Assembly (NCBI GenBank): GCA_018340805.1
Contig: JACMZG010001913.1
Span: 11,788,710 to 11,852,709, forward strand
Reading direction: 5' to 3'
Source: Microvelia longipes
Taxonomy: Eukaryota > Arthropoda > Insecta > Hemiptera > Veliidae
DNA: 64,000 nucleotides
In this document: positions 31,506-42,640 of the stretch, one piece after another
Position numbering within the stretch: position 1 is the stretch's first letter
Layout: each line of letters begins with the position of its first letter
Notes under the pieces: generated by a model
Database searches by the model: none
Seen by the model: the letters and a program-made list of their open reading frames with translations, nothing else
What the model was told of the DNA's origin: nothing
Program-made: the position numbers and the translations under genes

Positions 31506-32068
31506 ACTACGTACACACAGGCGATCGTATTGGATACGCATTAAATACGATAAGGTTCTTGCACGTATTTGTTTAGTCGATCGAGTGGAGTTACGTGATA
31601 ACTGATCCGCGTATTGGATACGCATTAAATACGATAAGGTTTTTGCACCGTACTTGTTAAGTCGATCGAGTGAGATTACGTGATAACTGATCCCGCCAAA
31701 ACATGGCGTCTTTTATAGTGAAGGTTCACTTTTGGTTATAAGGAAGTTTTAAAAAAAAAAATATATTTAATTAAATTGTGATTTCTTTGCATAATAATAA
31801 AGTTATACTAAAAAAAAATAATCCAAAAGTTATTTGATCAAAAACGGTAATATTGAAGTGAAATAAAAGTTCGACGAGAAGGTTATCCGTTAAATGCGTT
31901 CGTCTCTAAAGGTAAATACAGCGTATCGGGGTATCCATTTAGATTCCATCCCCCTAGTTCTAGCGTATGCGATTGATTTCCTCCGCATGGTTCATACAGC
32001 TAATATTACCGTATTGAGAGATCGTATCCAATTGCGATCCGGGATATAGAAGTGTGTGTGAACATACT
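31506..32068. mobile_element. CACACAC-ended MITE, copy 1, with an internal duplication
   Basis: It matches the complete copy at 60951-61434 in the opposite orientation (GATCCCGCCAAAACATGGCG, GACGAGAAGGTTATCCGTTA, CATTTAGATTCCATCCCCCT). The left end carries two copies of an ~86 bp block (GTATTGGATACGCATTAAAT, then GTCGATCGAGTG, 31521-31692) where the other copy has one. Ends resemble ACGTACACACA and TGTGTGTGAACATACT. Confidence 0.75.
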
Positions 32069-32094
32069 GTTTTAAAATTCACGTATGTGTAAAT

Positions 32095-32875
32095 GGTCAT
32101 TTAACATACTTTTATTTAATGAATGGGATTAGTAAGTTTCGTTTCAATACGGCATGTATGCCTATAATTTTGTTGGATCATAAATGTTAAGTTGCATCGA
32201 GCGAAATATTGTCTGAATAGGTGACCGCTGGGAATGAAAGGGATGTATTTACTATCAGGAGACGAGCGAAGCGAGTCCGAAAACCTGTTGCAATAAACAT
32301 ATAACAACTTATATGTTTATATAAGTTTTGCTTATCTGAGGATAAGAAAAACGACCTCCGAAGAAGTGAGATGAGCGACTCCGAAGAAGTGAGGATGAGC
32401 ATTGCGACTCCGAAGAAGTGAGGATGAGCGTTGCGACTCCGAAGAAGTGAGGATGAGTGTTGCGACTCCGAAGAAGAGGATGAGCGTTGCGACTCCGAAG
32501 AAGTGAGGATGAGCGTTGCGACTCCGAAGAAGTGAGGATGAGCGTTGCGACTCCGAAGAAGTGAGGATGAGCGTTGCGACTCCGAAGAAGTGAGGATGAG
32601 CGTTGCGACTCCGAAGAAGTGAGGATGAGCGTTGCGACTCCGAAGAAGTGAGGATGAGCGTTGCGACTCCGAAGAAGTGAGGATGAGCGTGCGACTCCGA
32701 AGAAGTGAGGATGAGCGTTGCGACTCCGCGTTGGCGACTCCGAAGAAGTGAGGATGAGCGCTGCGACTCCGAAGAAGTGAGGATGAGCGTTGCGACTCCG
32801 AAGAAGTGAGGATGAGCGTTGCGAATCCGATACGGTGAATAAAAGTTGTGAGGTACCTCGTATCCGATTTTTTAT
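32095..32875 (+). mobile_element. 5SL 3' portion expanded by a 29 bp array
   Basis: The 5S-like segment lies at 32170-32240 (GTTGGATCATAAATGTTAAG, then GAATAGGTGACCGCTGGGAA). It is followed by GACGAGCGAAGCGAGTCCG, then the 29 bp array, and the usual ending AAGTTGTGAGGTACCTCGTA. The tail motif has therefore been amplified in place. Confidence 0.75.
32345..32830 (+). repeat. 29 bp minisatellite, about 16 units
   Basis: The unit is CGACTCCGAAGAAGTGAGGA followed by TGAGCGTTG; a few units have small deletions. As 29 is not a multiple of three and the unit has no stop in most frames, long minus-strand frames (247 and 212 codons) arise in two registers with the same repeating peptide (SESQRSSSLLRSRNAHPHFF). 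These are artefacts of the array. Confidence 0.92.
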
Positions 32876-32947
32876 TTCTCTTATTAAATTCAAATTCAAA
32901 TTCAAATTCTTTATTAAGCAAAGTAAGCAAAAAATTTTACATGCCAA
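32876..32947 (-). mobile_element. Retroelement 3' end with (GAATTT)n tail
   Basis: Read on the minus strand, GCTTAATAAAGAATTTGAAT is followed by further GAATTT units. A polyadenylation signal next to a short tandem tail is typical of LINE 3' ends. No RT sequence is recognisable upstream. Confidence 0.4.
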
Positions 32948-33399
32948 GTCAAATTATTAAAATGTTACCGTCATAACGAAACTATTTTAGTAATATTCTC
33001 TTTTAGAGAAATATTATACCCAAATACATTCTTAAGATTGCATTTAGCATTATATTTCCATACCACGACAAAACCTTTTGCATTATTACCACAGAAATTG
33101 CTCTATTTATGAACTGGTTGCCTTTATAAGAGGTTATTACCTTTTGAAGAAAAATTGCCCAAAGACTAACACACTATTTATAACAAGGAAAACTGGGTTA
33201 AATATTTTATTTTCATTCTCTGGTAAGGAATATTTTTAAAGTATAGTGACCTATATTTTATAAACATAAGAGAGTAATATACGAAAAAATAAGATTTCTC
33301 TTTTTATAATGTTTGCTCTCATTTACGAATTCTTCTCATATTCATACTCGAAGTGTTGTCATCCTCCATCTTATTATTTTAAACAAATCGCTCAAATCC
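32948..33399. other. Non-coding DNA, nothing recognised
   Basis: May be the decayed 3' part of the retroelement whose tail is at 32876; no domain visible. Confidence 0.35.
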
Positions 33400-34192
33400 A
33401 ATTTGGTTACACTTGAAGCAAGTTGCTTCAAGTGTTAAAAGAATGTTTTCTTTTAACCTTAGCACTTAAACCAATTAGAAAAAATGTCGGCAACTCGTCG
33501 ACCCATCGTTCTGTAAAATGTGCTTTTATAGCACTTTTCAGACACTTTTGATATCTTTCAATTAATCCTTTTACTTTATTTTACTTTAGAGTGATAAGCG
33601 GTATTTATTATAGATGATTGCTCCCAACAATCTTGCTATTATGTCACATGGGTTCTAATGGTCTTCTATGGTCGGTGGTAATTTGCGTTGGTATGCCGTA
33701 TAACAGATACGGCATACCTGCCGCTCGATCAATAAGATCTAGTTAGCATAGAACGCTCTGCATAGATTTTTAGTCTTGATGTCTGCGAGTAGAGCTTTAG
33801 GTCATATAGTAAACGTGACGATAATAGTGAGACTCCACCAAAATCTGCACTAAATGGTTTATGAACCAAAAATGTCCATGTAAATATAAGAGAAACACAT
33901 TTGATAAAAGGAATTCAACTAATTTGCTTTTATTGTATCTACCAACTTTAACCCTCATAAAACGAAATTCGAACAGTCCATAAGGTGTAATTATAGAGCA
34001 GTCTTTGCGATATAATCTTTCGCCAAAAAAGTAAAGCATTGACCAAAAACACCTTATTCCCCATCTCGCAATTAAGCGAAGTCCTGTATAAGTGGCAGAG
34101 GCTATTTCTCTGGAACCGTCACTCCTTAAAACGTCTATAGTCACCGCAAGAACTTCAGTTTTTTTGTTTTCTTTGGCACCATGTGCAGTCAC
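33400..34192 (-). pseudogene. Ty3/gypsy retrotransposon pol remnant (RT and integrase pieces)
   Basis: On the minus strand the frame 34192-33797 contains KDCSIITPYGLFEFRFM near 34000-33950, the reverse-transcriptase block that precedes the catalytic YxDD region in Ty3/gypsy elements. After it the frame no longer matches, and the expected YxDD region is present only as a frameshifted trace near 33880. Further on, 33715-33400 holds integrase-core-like text in broken frames: GIPTQITTD, then GLIERYQKCLKSAIKAH and RWVDELPTF. Order and spacing are compressed, and stops and shifts are frequent, so this is an old internally deleted copy. No LTRs or gag were found. Confidence 0.65.
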
Positions 34193-34869
34193 TGCAAATC
34201 TAGAAAGTCGCTAATCTAGAATGATAAAAATATATCTTTGTAAGTGCAGACATAACATGTTGAAATATTTTACGTCGTAATTCTTTGCTATTTTTTCTAC
34301 TTCAACTTCTAATTCATAAATAGCACTTTCACTATCCGAACAAACGATAGAAGAATTTGCTTTTTATTTCATTAGCAGATTCAACTTGCTCTATGTTAAA
34401 TTCGCTAACAAATAGCATTTTGTCGGCGAGTTCAGCTTACTCATTAAGATTGCATTTTATTTAAGTTGAATAAATATGTACTTAAATATGTTCTATATTT
34501 TGGTCATTATTTTTTTAAGGAGCTCTAGCCCTTAAATAGCTCTTAGCCTTAAATTTGAGATTTCTAGATCTTAAATAAGTCGAAAATTAAAAAGGCTTAC
34601 GATATCCTTCTCTATGTTACTTAAATCATCGGATGTACTGAAATGTCGAATTAAGCGTTCTTTGATAGTTTTGTATTTATTACATACTCATTTCATCGCT
34701 AACTTGTGTGATTATATCTGTAGGTACTTATCCTAAAACGCAGCCATTCTTAGCTTGGTCCGAAGTAACCCCTGTCACTTGCACTGAGGTTTTAACTTGA
34801 GAAAACCTAACTCCTAACTTTTATTTGTGGAACGGAATGAATCGTAATAGTCCATGAGCAGGCCTAAAA
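34193..34869. other. AT-rich DNA, nothing recognised
   Basis: May contain further decayed retroelement sequence, but no motif was recognised. Confidence 0.35.
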
Positions 34870-35647
34870 TGTTACTCATTTTGTACTACTTCAAACCAAA
34901 TATTTTTGAAAATATACCTCAAATTATGAAGGAAAAGCATAGTCTGCCCGCCCATCCAGAGTGGTGCCCTACATAACACTCGCTCAAAATATTAAAAAAT
35001 CACACGAATTCCAGTTTTCTTGCAAAGAAAGTGGTTCGCCGTAGGTCGAGTGATATGCATGAAGAAAATATTTTTTAAAGCTGATAAAACGAGTTTTTTT
35101 CATAAAAATCTGATAACTACAACTAAAATTGTGGCATTTTTTAAATGACCAAAAAATGCACAAAAAGCCAAATTTATCCAATGTAATTCGTCAACTTTGC
35201 ATAAATTAACCATTTTTTGGTGTTTTTAAATAAGCCATAACTTTGGTTGTAGTCATCCAATTTTGATGATTAAACATTCGTTTTTTAGAACATTTTATTA
35301 CCCTAAAAAAATATTTCTTCTTGTTTTGCACACGACCCACTTGGAACCACTAATTTCAAGAAAACTAAAATTTGTGCGGTTTTATATTTGAGCATTTTAG
35401 TGGTATATTTGCATGAAGTAGTATATTGCAATTATAAATTTGCGCAATCATATGAAGGAAGGGCTCCACTCTGCATAGGCAGACTAAGTGTTTCCTTCAT
35501 AATTTAAGGTATATTTTCAGGAAAATTTGATTTGGAGTAATATAAAATGAGTCACATTTTTACAGTTGGAAGAACTGTAAAAATGTGACTCATTTTATAT
35601 TACTCCAAATCAAATTTTCCTGAAAATATACCTTAAATTATGAAGGA
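34870..35647. mobile_element. Inverted-repeat element followed by a near-perfect palindrome
   Basis: The left end (TACTACTTCAAACCAAATAT, CTCAAATTATGAAGGAAAAG) is inverted at 35440-35560 (CCTTCATAATTTAAGGTATA). The centre also folds on itself (CATAACTTTGGTTGTAG against CTACAACTAAAATTGTG). Immediately to the right, 35500-35647 is a near-perfect palindrome of about 70 bp arms around TTGGAAGAACTG, repeating the terminal sequence once more in reverse. Non-autonomous, no coding. Confidence 0.75.
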
Positions 35648-35985
35648 ACTATAATAGAATAGCTCTTGGACTATAAGAATTAGCTGAGTCTATTGTTTTT
35701 AGAGTTAAGATTCCCAAAATTTCTGTCTGTAAGGTTTCTGATTGTGAAAGTGTAACTGGTGTTGTTCTAGCTGCGGATGCAGTTTGTTTCATGTTATAAT
35801 TAGGATTGGTTCCTACAAATTATTATTTAATATTTAATATTTATGTATTATTTATATTTATAATCCTTATTTGTATTTATTATAAAATGGCTAATTATTG
35901 TCTGCATATTTTAAATATCGCACATGAATATTTCCTAAGAGAAGAAGTAATTATATTTAACGTCTAAGAAAGCAAAGTTGTACAT

Positions 35986-36188
35986 CGTTCACTCGCGGGT
36001 TTTGGCAGGGGGTTTAACCCCAACTGTTCACAAGAAGGGGTTAAACATGGGGTTCAGCACCCATTTTTTTAAACTATAGTTTAGAAGTTTTTAGGGTTGA
36101 ATCCCTTCCACACAACAACTTCCGGGGGGTGAACCCTCTAGGGGGTTAAACACGGAGAGGATCGCCCTGTGAACCCCGCATGTGAACA
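35986..36188. mobile_element. Short MITE with GTTCAC ends
   Basis: The ends read GTTCACTCGCGGGTTTTGGC and, inverted from 36187, GTTCACATGCGGGGTTCACA. Several GGGGTTAAAC / GTTTAACCCC blocks inside pair with each other. Confidence 0.6.
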
Positions 36189-36265
36189 AAGTATTAGTTT
36201 CCTCTACAGAGATTAAATTTATGAATTAAAAATAAGACTCAAGAATGAAAATTCTATTAATTGCA

Positions 36266-36520
36266 TTGATAATAATGCTAACGCCCGTTTAGAGCCATGT
36301 GGCTTATCAGAGATAACCATTGCGGGAACCACACCTCAGGTTGTAATGGCAACCTTTAAGCTCTTAATAAAATCTAAAGTTGGTTATAATTTAATTGAAC
36401 AATAAACTTATATAAACAAAGAGCGTATTTTGGGATGCGAACCCCAGACCTCCGTGGTATCAAATGATTAAAGTATATCTCCGTATCACCATATCTCCGT
36501 GGTCAAGGTCATGAAAGCTC
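36266..36520 (-). mobile_element. tRNA-derived SINE, decayed minus-strand copy
   Basis: It has the inverted tail (GCCCGTTTAGAGCC, TTGCGGGAACCACACCTCAG), inverted box B (GGGATGCGAACCCCAGACCT) and a rearranged head with two copies of ATATCTCCGTG. No target duplication identified. Confidence 0.65.
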
Positions 36521-37279
36521 ATTTTATACATAATTATATTTATATAATAAAGTATTTTATCTATTTTATTTCTTAATTTTATTACAATTTCTTATTTAAT
36601 TATCAATAATCAATCATAAAATGTTAATTACTTAACATTTAAAACCCTTAGTTCACTAAACCATCCTTATGTTTATGTAAATAAAAGAGGTAGAAAGTTA
36701 TCCAAATTTTATGCAGACTCTGGGGGTCCCCCAATGCCCTTACTATTACCAACAAAATAAAAAGATACATAGCCTTACAAAGATACAGCCAATAAGCTAA
36801 AGGTTAAGTTACTGTTAAAATAAACACATAGGACATAGTATGTTACCAAAAACATAAAAATTATGTAATCAATTTTCAAATTATTTACATGCTAATTAAA
36901 ATGCAAAGTTTAGCAAAATTGCATCAGTTGTCATATAATTTTTTTTTAAATATTTTGTTGTTTCTTAAAGATTAGGAAAATTCTTCCCTTCAAATGTCCT
37001 TGACCTGAACAACATTTAAGAGAGTTTTATATCAAACTTTCTATGATTTTCGTATCTTTTGATAGAAAAATTAAAATATGAATATTTCCAACACGTGAAA
37101 ATGTTGTCTTAGGTTTCTTATTGAGAAGGCCGTGGTTTTTATTAAGATGGGTCAAGGGGAGAGATAAAACTTTAGGTTTGATTTCAGATTTTACCGGGAA
37201 TAATGTTAATTTTATGGTTTATCATAAAACCAGTTACTAGTGGAATTTTAATATTTTAAACTGCAAATTCTTACTTATT
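36521..37279. other. AT-rich DNA, nothing recognised
   Basis: No supported feature. Confidence 0.45.
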
Positions 37280-38070
37280 AAACAAAAAAATCGGGTAGGG
37301 GTACCTCGGGAGTTTTTCTAATCACATTGGATTCGCTACGCTCATCCTCCCCACTTCAGACTCGCTTCGCTCGTCCTCAGAATATAAAACTCACCGAATG
37401 TATACTGGAACATGTCTTCGGACTCGCTTCGCTCATCCTTAGATAGTAATTACATCAATTTTATTCCCAGTGGTTTACCATCCAGTCACTGACCACGCTC
37501 GATGCTTTACTTTTATTATCTAACAAGTACCGTGGATATGCTTGTAGTATTGAAACAAACCTTAGTGTGCTTATTTATTACGCAACACTATACATTTGTA
37601 CTAAATTTTGATAGCACTGGATTATTTTTCCGATTTTTTTTATTTTTTTTAAAAAACGTATGCAATTAATTTGATAAAAATTAAACCAATGCTGATAATG
37701 AAATGAAACTTAGCACATATGTTGTTGGCCTTACATGTGCCAAATCTCAAGCAGATAGAAAAAATGTTCTGCCTTTAATGAATTTTCGTAATTTTTGCTG
37801 AATCGTTATTGGTGGTTAATGACGACATAAGAAACTTATTTCCAAAACCTAAAGATTGATTTTTGTATTAAGTTATAACTCTCTATTATAAATACACTAA
37901 GAGATACTATAATAGCAGATACACACACACACAGAACCCTTTGTAAAAACCACTTAGGGGGTCATAATAACACCTGAAATGGATAATTCTGGTGACATCC
38001 TGGTTTCGTATTTCTTTACTAACACAAGACTTTTCCAATATAGTTACGATATAAATGAGGAAAATTAAAA
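37280..38070 (-). mobile_element. 5SL dispersed element, minus-strand copy, near complete
   Basis: From the inverted tail (TCGGGTAGGGGTACCTCGGG, GGACTCGCTTCGCTC twice) through the 5S-like segment at 37461-37527 to the body (ATGAAATGAAACTTAGCACA, ATGACGACATAAG, ACACCTGAAATGGATAATTC). Confidence 0.72.
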
Positions 38071-38114
38071 TTTGTTTCGACAATTGATTTATTATAACCT
38101 TCACTTACGTATAG

Positions 38115-38300
38115 TGGAGGTTTCAAGAAGAATACACAGGGCCCCGGAGAGCCCCTTTTAGGGCTCTCCGGGGCCAAACATTTCTTTTTTTTGTTTCATT
38201 TTCTGAAGCATTTTTATGTTTCAGGCCCCTCAATGTACTGAGATAGGGCATCCCTCCTTTAATAATATATCTTTTTATATGAGTAAATATGTCTGTGAAG
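38115..38300 (+). mobile_element. CATAG MITE fragment with a GC-rich hairpin
   Basis: A perfect hairpin GGCCCCGGAGAGCCCC / GGGGC-type complement at 38133-38174 replaces the usual single GAGCCCC block. TTTCAGGCCCCTCAATGTAC and GAGATAGGGCATCCCTCCTT follow, as in the 58122 copy. Confidence 0.6.
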
Positions 38301-38539
38301 TTGGACTGCCACCTATCTCATTGACGAATTACTTTTCGTTAATTAATTGACGTTAATTTTCAAAGAAAATTAACTAAAAATGCACTAAATTATTCAAATT
38401 CAAATATTTTTTTTTTTGAAAATACAAAAACAAGTATACAAAAATATAAAACATGCAACAATAGAACAAAACATAATTAAAGAAATAAAAAGGTCTCAAC
38501 TCAACTATTTGTTGATCTTCCGTTGAGCCATTTAATATA

Positions 38540-38618
<79 letters not shown>

Positions 38619-39070
38619 ATATAATAAGATTATTTTGATTAAAGTAAGCTTAACAATAAAAATAAAGTAAGCTGGCTATTTATATTTTTACCAGTAAAAT
38701 ATTTACTTCTACTATCATTAAAATTATTAATTAGCCAATAATGTTTTTTGTCATTTTTACTTAAACAGCGTTATTTATTTGCAAATAAGTACGTATTATG
38801 TTATACTTTTTTGTTGTTATGTTTCCTAGCCTGAGTAACGTGTGGGCTAGCGTGAATCAAGTTTTTCTTAATAATAAGATTTTCTTAGCACGCGATTGTT
38901 TAAAATGACCCTTATGAAGTAACTATTTAGAATAGAAATGTCTTAAACAGTATGAATTGCGAGGTTTTTATGCGGTTTCTGCTTCTTGATGGTAAATAAT
39001 GACTAATAGTCGTATTCTTAAAATCGTTTAAATGTAATTGTACAGGTCGAAACATATATTTTTATGATTT
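38301..39070. other. AT-rich DNA with a (TA)n tract at 38535-38625
   Basis: The microsatellite is clear; nothing else was identified. Confidence 0.5.
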
Positions 39071-39074
39071 TTAC

Positions 39075-39885
39075 TTTTCTACAATTATACCGTAGGTATA
39101 TAGAAAAGTCATTGTGTTTGCAAAAAAATCCGAAACCGGGATGAAACCGGAATTATCCGTTTCAAGCGTTTTTAAAGCCTTCTGAGTGGTTTTGCATAGT
39201 TTTTTTCTGTGTGTGTGTGTGTGTATATGTATGTGTGTGTGTGTTATCATCGTAGCGCCCAGTGTATTTATGCTAGAAGGTTGAAATTTTGTACAAAAAT
39301 CAGTCTACCACTGTAGTTGTGCTATTCGGAAATTTTTTTTTTTTTACTTCATTAACCCGCAATAATGACAGCAAAAATTTCGAAAAATCATAAAACGCTG
39401 AAAAAGGATGCTATTGGATTGAGATTTGACACGCATATGACTATATAAAACTCATATGTTCCCAGTTTCATTTCATTATCAGCATTAGTTTAATTTTTAT
39501 TAAATGACTTGTGTACGTTTTTTGAAAAATTGTAAAAAAATAAGAAATGATCTGTTTGGTTTGAAATTTAGTATAAGTGTATGCCTCTACGTAATGAATA
39601 AGTTTCGTTTCAAAACAACAAGTATACCCATGAATTTTGTTGGATCATAAATATCAAGGAGCATTGAGCGTGGTTAATGCTTTATGGGTGACTGCTAAGG
39701 TTGATACGCATGCATTTACTATCTGAAGACGAACGAAGCGAATCCAAAGTCATGTTGCAGTATAAATATGGTAAACTGTATTTCTGAGGACGAGCAAAGC
39801 GAGTCCGAAGAAGGGAGGATGAGCTTATAGCGAATCCGGTCTAACGAGAAAAATTTCCGAGGTACCCCGTACCCGATTTTTTTTA
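39075..39885 (+). mobile_element. 5SL dispersed element, plus-strand copy, near complete
   Basis: It runs from TACTTTTCTACAATTATACC through the body (CAGTCTACCACTGTAGTTGT) to the 5S-like segment at 39637-39700 (TTGGATCATAAATATCAAGG, then ATGGGTGACTGCTAAGG), two GACGA(A/G)C(G/A)AAGCGA motifs and the end CCGAGGTACCCCGTACCCGA followed by a T run. The T run after a 5S-type internal promoter would be a Pol III stop signal. Confidence 0.75.
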
Positions 39886-40416
39886 TTAACACGGGTAAGG
39901 GGGTAAACTGACCTCAGTTTAGAAAAAAAATGTTTTAAACAAATTTTTAGGCAAATTGTTATCGGAAGTTGACGCTGAGGTTTTTCGAATGACGGAAGTA
40001 GAGGAGAGAAATGATGGTACCAAATATTTTTTTTGAGGTAGTACGTAATTGAGCACTTTATTGGACCGTTTTTAGGATGAGAAGCCAATCATTATTGTTA
40101 TAGATAACCTCCTATAACAATAATTTGTTATGGGAGTACTAATACAAAAGTATTAGTACTTTTCACCTCCGAGGACAATAATGAATGTAAAAAACTCCTA
40201 GGACGTAAAAGTAATTCATATATTGCCGCCATTACTGTAATGTAGCGTGTTCAAAAAACAATCTGTGTAAAACCTTCATGAGGTTTCTTTTAAAAAGTTC
40301 ATTTTGTTTCTGTTTTTGTTCGTAGACTATTTTTTTTTTTCGTTTTTAAAAGGAATTGGCAATTTTTGTGTGTTTATTTGTAAAGCTTTTACATTTTTGA
40401 GTAAAAGTGTGAAGCT
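39886..40416. other. Region upstream of a possible first exon
   Basis: It contains inverted ATTATTGTTATA/TATAACAATAAT and an AAAAGTATTAGTACTTTT palindrome (40145-40162). A GCCGCCAT element occurs at 40225, the kind of site often seen near transcription starts. No coding sequence. Confidence 0.35.
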
Positions 40417-40449
40417 ATGGATGAATTCAATGACGACGACAATATGGAG
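40417..40449 (+). CDS. Possible first coding exon (acidic N-terminus)
   Basis: ATG at 40417 opens an 11-codon acidic peptide (MDEFNDDDNME) that ends exactly at a consensus-like donor (GAG|GTAATT). The upstream 150 bp are T-rich and less repetitive than the surroundings. A short acidic first exon of this type is common in nuclear proteins, but no second exon was recognised downstream on this strand, so family and function are unknown. It could be a chance ATG beside a GT. Confidence 0.3.
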
Positions 40450-40528
40450 GTAATTGGACGTTTGTTTTTTTTCCAATTAAGTATATAGCGCAGTTTATTT
40501 AATGAGTGCTACCTTAAAAATAATAGTG

Positions 40529-40620
40529 TATGCCATCCGACTGAGAATGTCTTTATGTCTTGGCAATTTTCTAATCTAATTGCCGTGACATAAAGACACA
40601 CTTCTCAGCCTTATGGCATA
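40529..40620 (+). ncRNA. Pre-miRNA-like imperfect hairpin
   Basis: A 92 nt segment folds into one stem. The 5' arm TATGCCATCCGACTGAGAAT continuing GTCTTTATGTCTTGGCAATT pairs with AATTGCCGTGACATAAAGAC continuing ACACTTCTCAGCCTTATGGC and ATA, across a 10-12 nt loop. Mismatches (CCGA against CCTT, TT against GT) and a three-base bulge give the imperfect pairing usual for miRNA precursors. It lies 80 bp after the donor of the possible first exon, that is, in a putative intron. A short foldback transposon remnant is the alternative; no second copy was noticed in the window. Confidence 0.35.
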
Positions 40621-41359
40621 AATACCTATTATATATATACGTACCACAGATCGGCTGATTTGAATCTCTATAATGTAAAAGTATATTTAAGTTAAAAATA
40701 ATAATTGTCGCTGAGCCCAAGTATTTATTTATTATTCCCATTGATCAGTGTGCAGAACCCAAGCAACTGTTCACGACCCGGATCCTGAATCGCCACTGGT
40801 ACGTACAACAGAGTGTTCCAAACGCCTGTTGTACAATGGTTTCAGCCTGGTTTCAGCATTAATACAGGAGTAATTAAGATGGATTAACCATAGCAGCTTT
40901 TGCACAGAACATAAGCTCAAGACAAAACATCTAAAGTACACTTTTGGGGAGACCCTTAAGCTTATAAAATACAACAGAACAGGCACACCAACACAAACAC
41001 CTAAAGTACACTCTAAAGCGTATGAAGTATTAATTAATATTGAACATAAATACCTTAAATATATACATAAAATTAGTAATTAAAATATGAAACATGTGAC
41101 CTCTTTTAATATACCTTGAACATATACATAAAATTAGTAAATTAAAATATAGAACATGTGACCTTATATTAAAATTGAATGTAAGAACATCATCAATGAT
41201 ATGAATTTGTATAGTAATAATATAATATCTGAGCATGACAATGTCATGTGGTGCGGTTCTTTAATGCACTAGGTGATACATCGCGAAAAATAGGTTAAAT
41301 GGGACATAAGACGAAAATAAAATAAATAAAAATAATAACTATAATAATTATAGTCAAAA
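40621..41359. other. Non-coding DNA with a ~65 bp tandem duplication
   Basis: The duplication at about 41045-41170 repeats ATATACATAAAATTAGTAA followed by AACATGTGACCT. No gene recognised. Confidence 0.5.
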
Positions 41360-41480
41360 TATTCCCAACAGGGTTAGCTGGTGGGAGTTACAGTTTATGA
41401 GACCGCGGGTTGGATGGAGTGATTCCCGCTAAGGACCAAGTTGTCGAAGCGGGTAATCCGGGCAAAAAAATAATAATAAT
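41360..41480 (+). mobile_element. Possible retroelement 3' end
   Basis: A GC-richer segment (GGTTAGCTGGTGGGAGTTAC, GACCGCGGGTTGGATGGAGT, AAGCGGGTAATCCGGGC) ends in A and AAT repeats, the look of a LINE or SINE 3' terminus. No family recognised. Confidence 0.35.
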
Positions 41481-42269
41481 TGTAATTTCTTTTAGATCTA
41501 ATAAATGGTATTCTATTCTATATACGAGATATATATTCTATATACAGTGGTGTCATATAAAGTGTCCACCAAAGAAGAAGGTAATAGTGCTCCTCGAGGA
41601 GAACAAAAAATGACCTAGAATTTTATATTCTAGGATCCACTAAGGATTTCACGATCTCCAACCGTTTTCCCATAATGTCAATTTTAATATTTTTAAAAAT
41701 CATTTGACCTCGCATCATAAAGTCGTTAATAGCTCTTAAATTGTACAAGCTAGAAAAATGAAATTGGTCTCGCTAGATAGCTGAGTAAGAATACACAAAT
41801 GACCTATTAAATTTTCATTTTGGTCTATACGATAGCTGATTTTTTTCTATTTTAGTTTTTCTAAATACCATTCATGAAAAGTGAAAAATAAATAAAAATA
41901 CGAAAAAGGATATAAAATTGTGTGAAGTCGTGACCCACTATCACGTGACCTAAATATTAGTTTGCTTGAAAACACAGGGTTCCATACCTACTATAAATAA
42001 CACGACACACGACATAATCTTTCGTTTATGTTCATTCCAAATTATTTATAGGGTCGTAAAATTAAGTTTTTTAGCATTTTACGCTGAAATTCTTGTAGAT
42101 AACGTAAGGTTTTTTAACTGTAGCAAATCCAGTAGTCGCTAATGACAACTAATTACGCTAATGACGTCGACATGAAAGCAAGGAAGTGAGAAGTGTCTGT
42201 TCCGTTAGGTCTTCTAATTCATAGAAGAACAAAAGAAAAACACCTGAAAAGTCCTAACACCTGGAAGTC
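41481..42269. other. AT-rich DNA, nothing recognised
   Basis: No supported feature. Confidence 0.45.
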
Positions 42270-42381
42270 TTAAAAACACCTGAAACGGATAATTCCAGTG
42301 ACATTAGGTTTGGTATATTGAGGAAATGTAAAAATAGAAAGGACTTACTGTATAAGCTCTTAAAATATATTTTAAATTAAA

Positions 42382-42457
<76 letters not shown>

Positions 42458-42640
42458 TATATGTACATATTATATATTACATATAACATATATATATATA
42501 ATAATATATATATATATATAATTTTTTTAATTTAAAATATATTTTAAGAGCTTATACAGTAAGTCCTTTCTATTTTTACATTTCCTCAATATACCAAACC
42601 TAATGTCACTGGAATTATCCGTTTCAGGTGTTTTTAAGAC
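42270..42640. repeat. Perfect ~105 bp palindrome around a (TA)n core
   Basis: Positions about 42282-42388 and 42525-42630 are identical inverted copies, including ACACCTGAAACGGATAATTC, TTAGGTTTGGTATATTGAGG and GGACTTACTGTATAAGCTCT. The outer parts are the 5SL body start, present head to head. The centre is (TA)n. Such identity means a recent inversion or duplication, or an assembly or sequencing foldback. Confidence 0.85.

Noticed and set aside
32187..32947. Minus-strand ORFs of 247 and 212 codons, the second and third longest in the window
   Set aside because: They are two registers of the same 29 bp minisatellite; the peptide repeats with the array and matches no domain.
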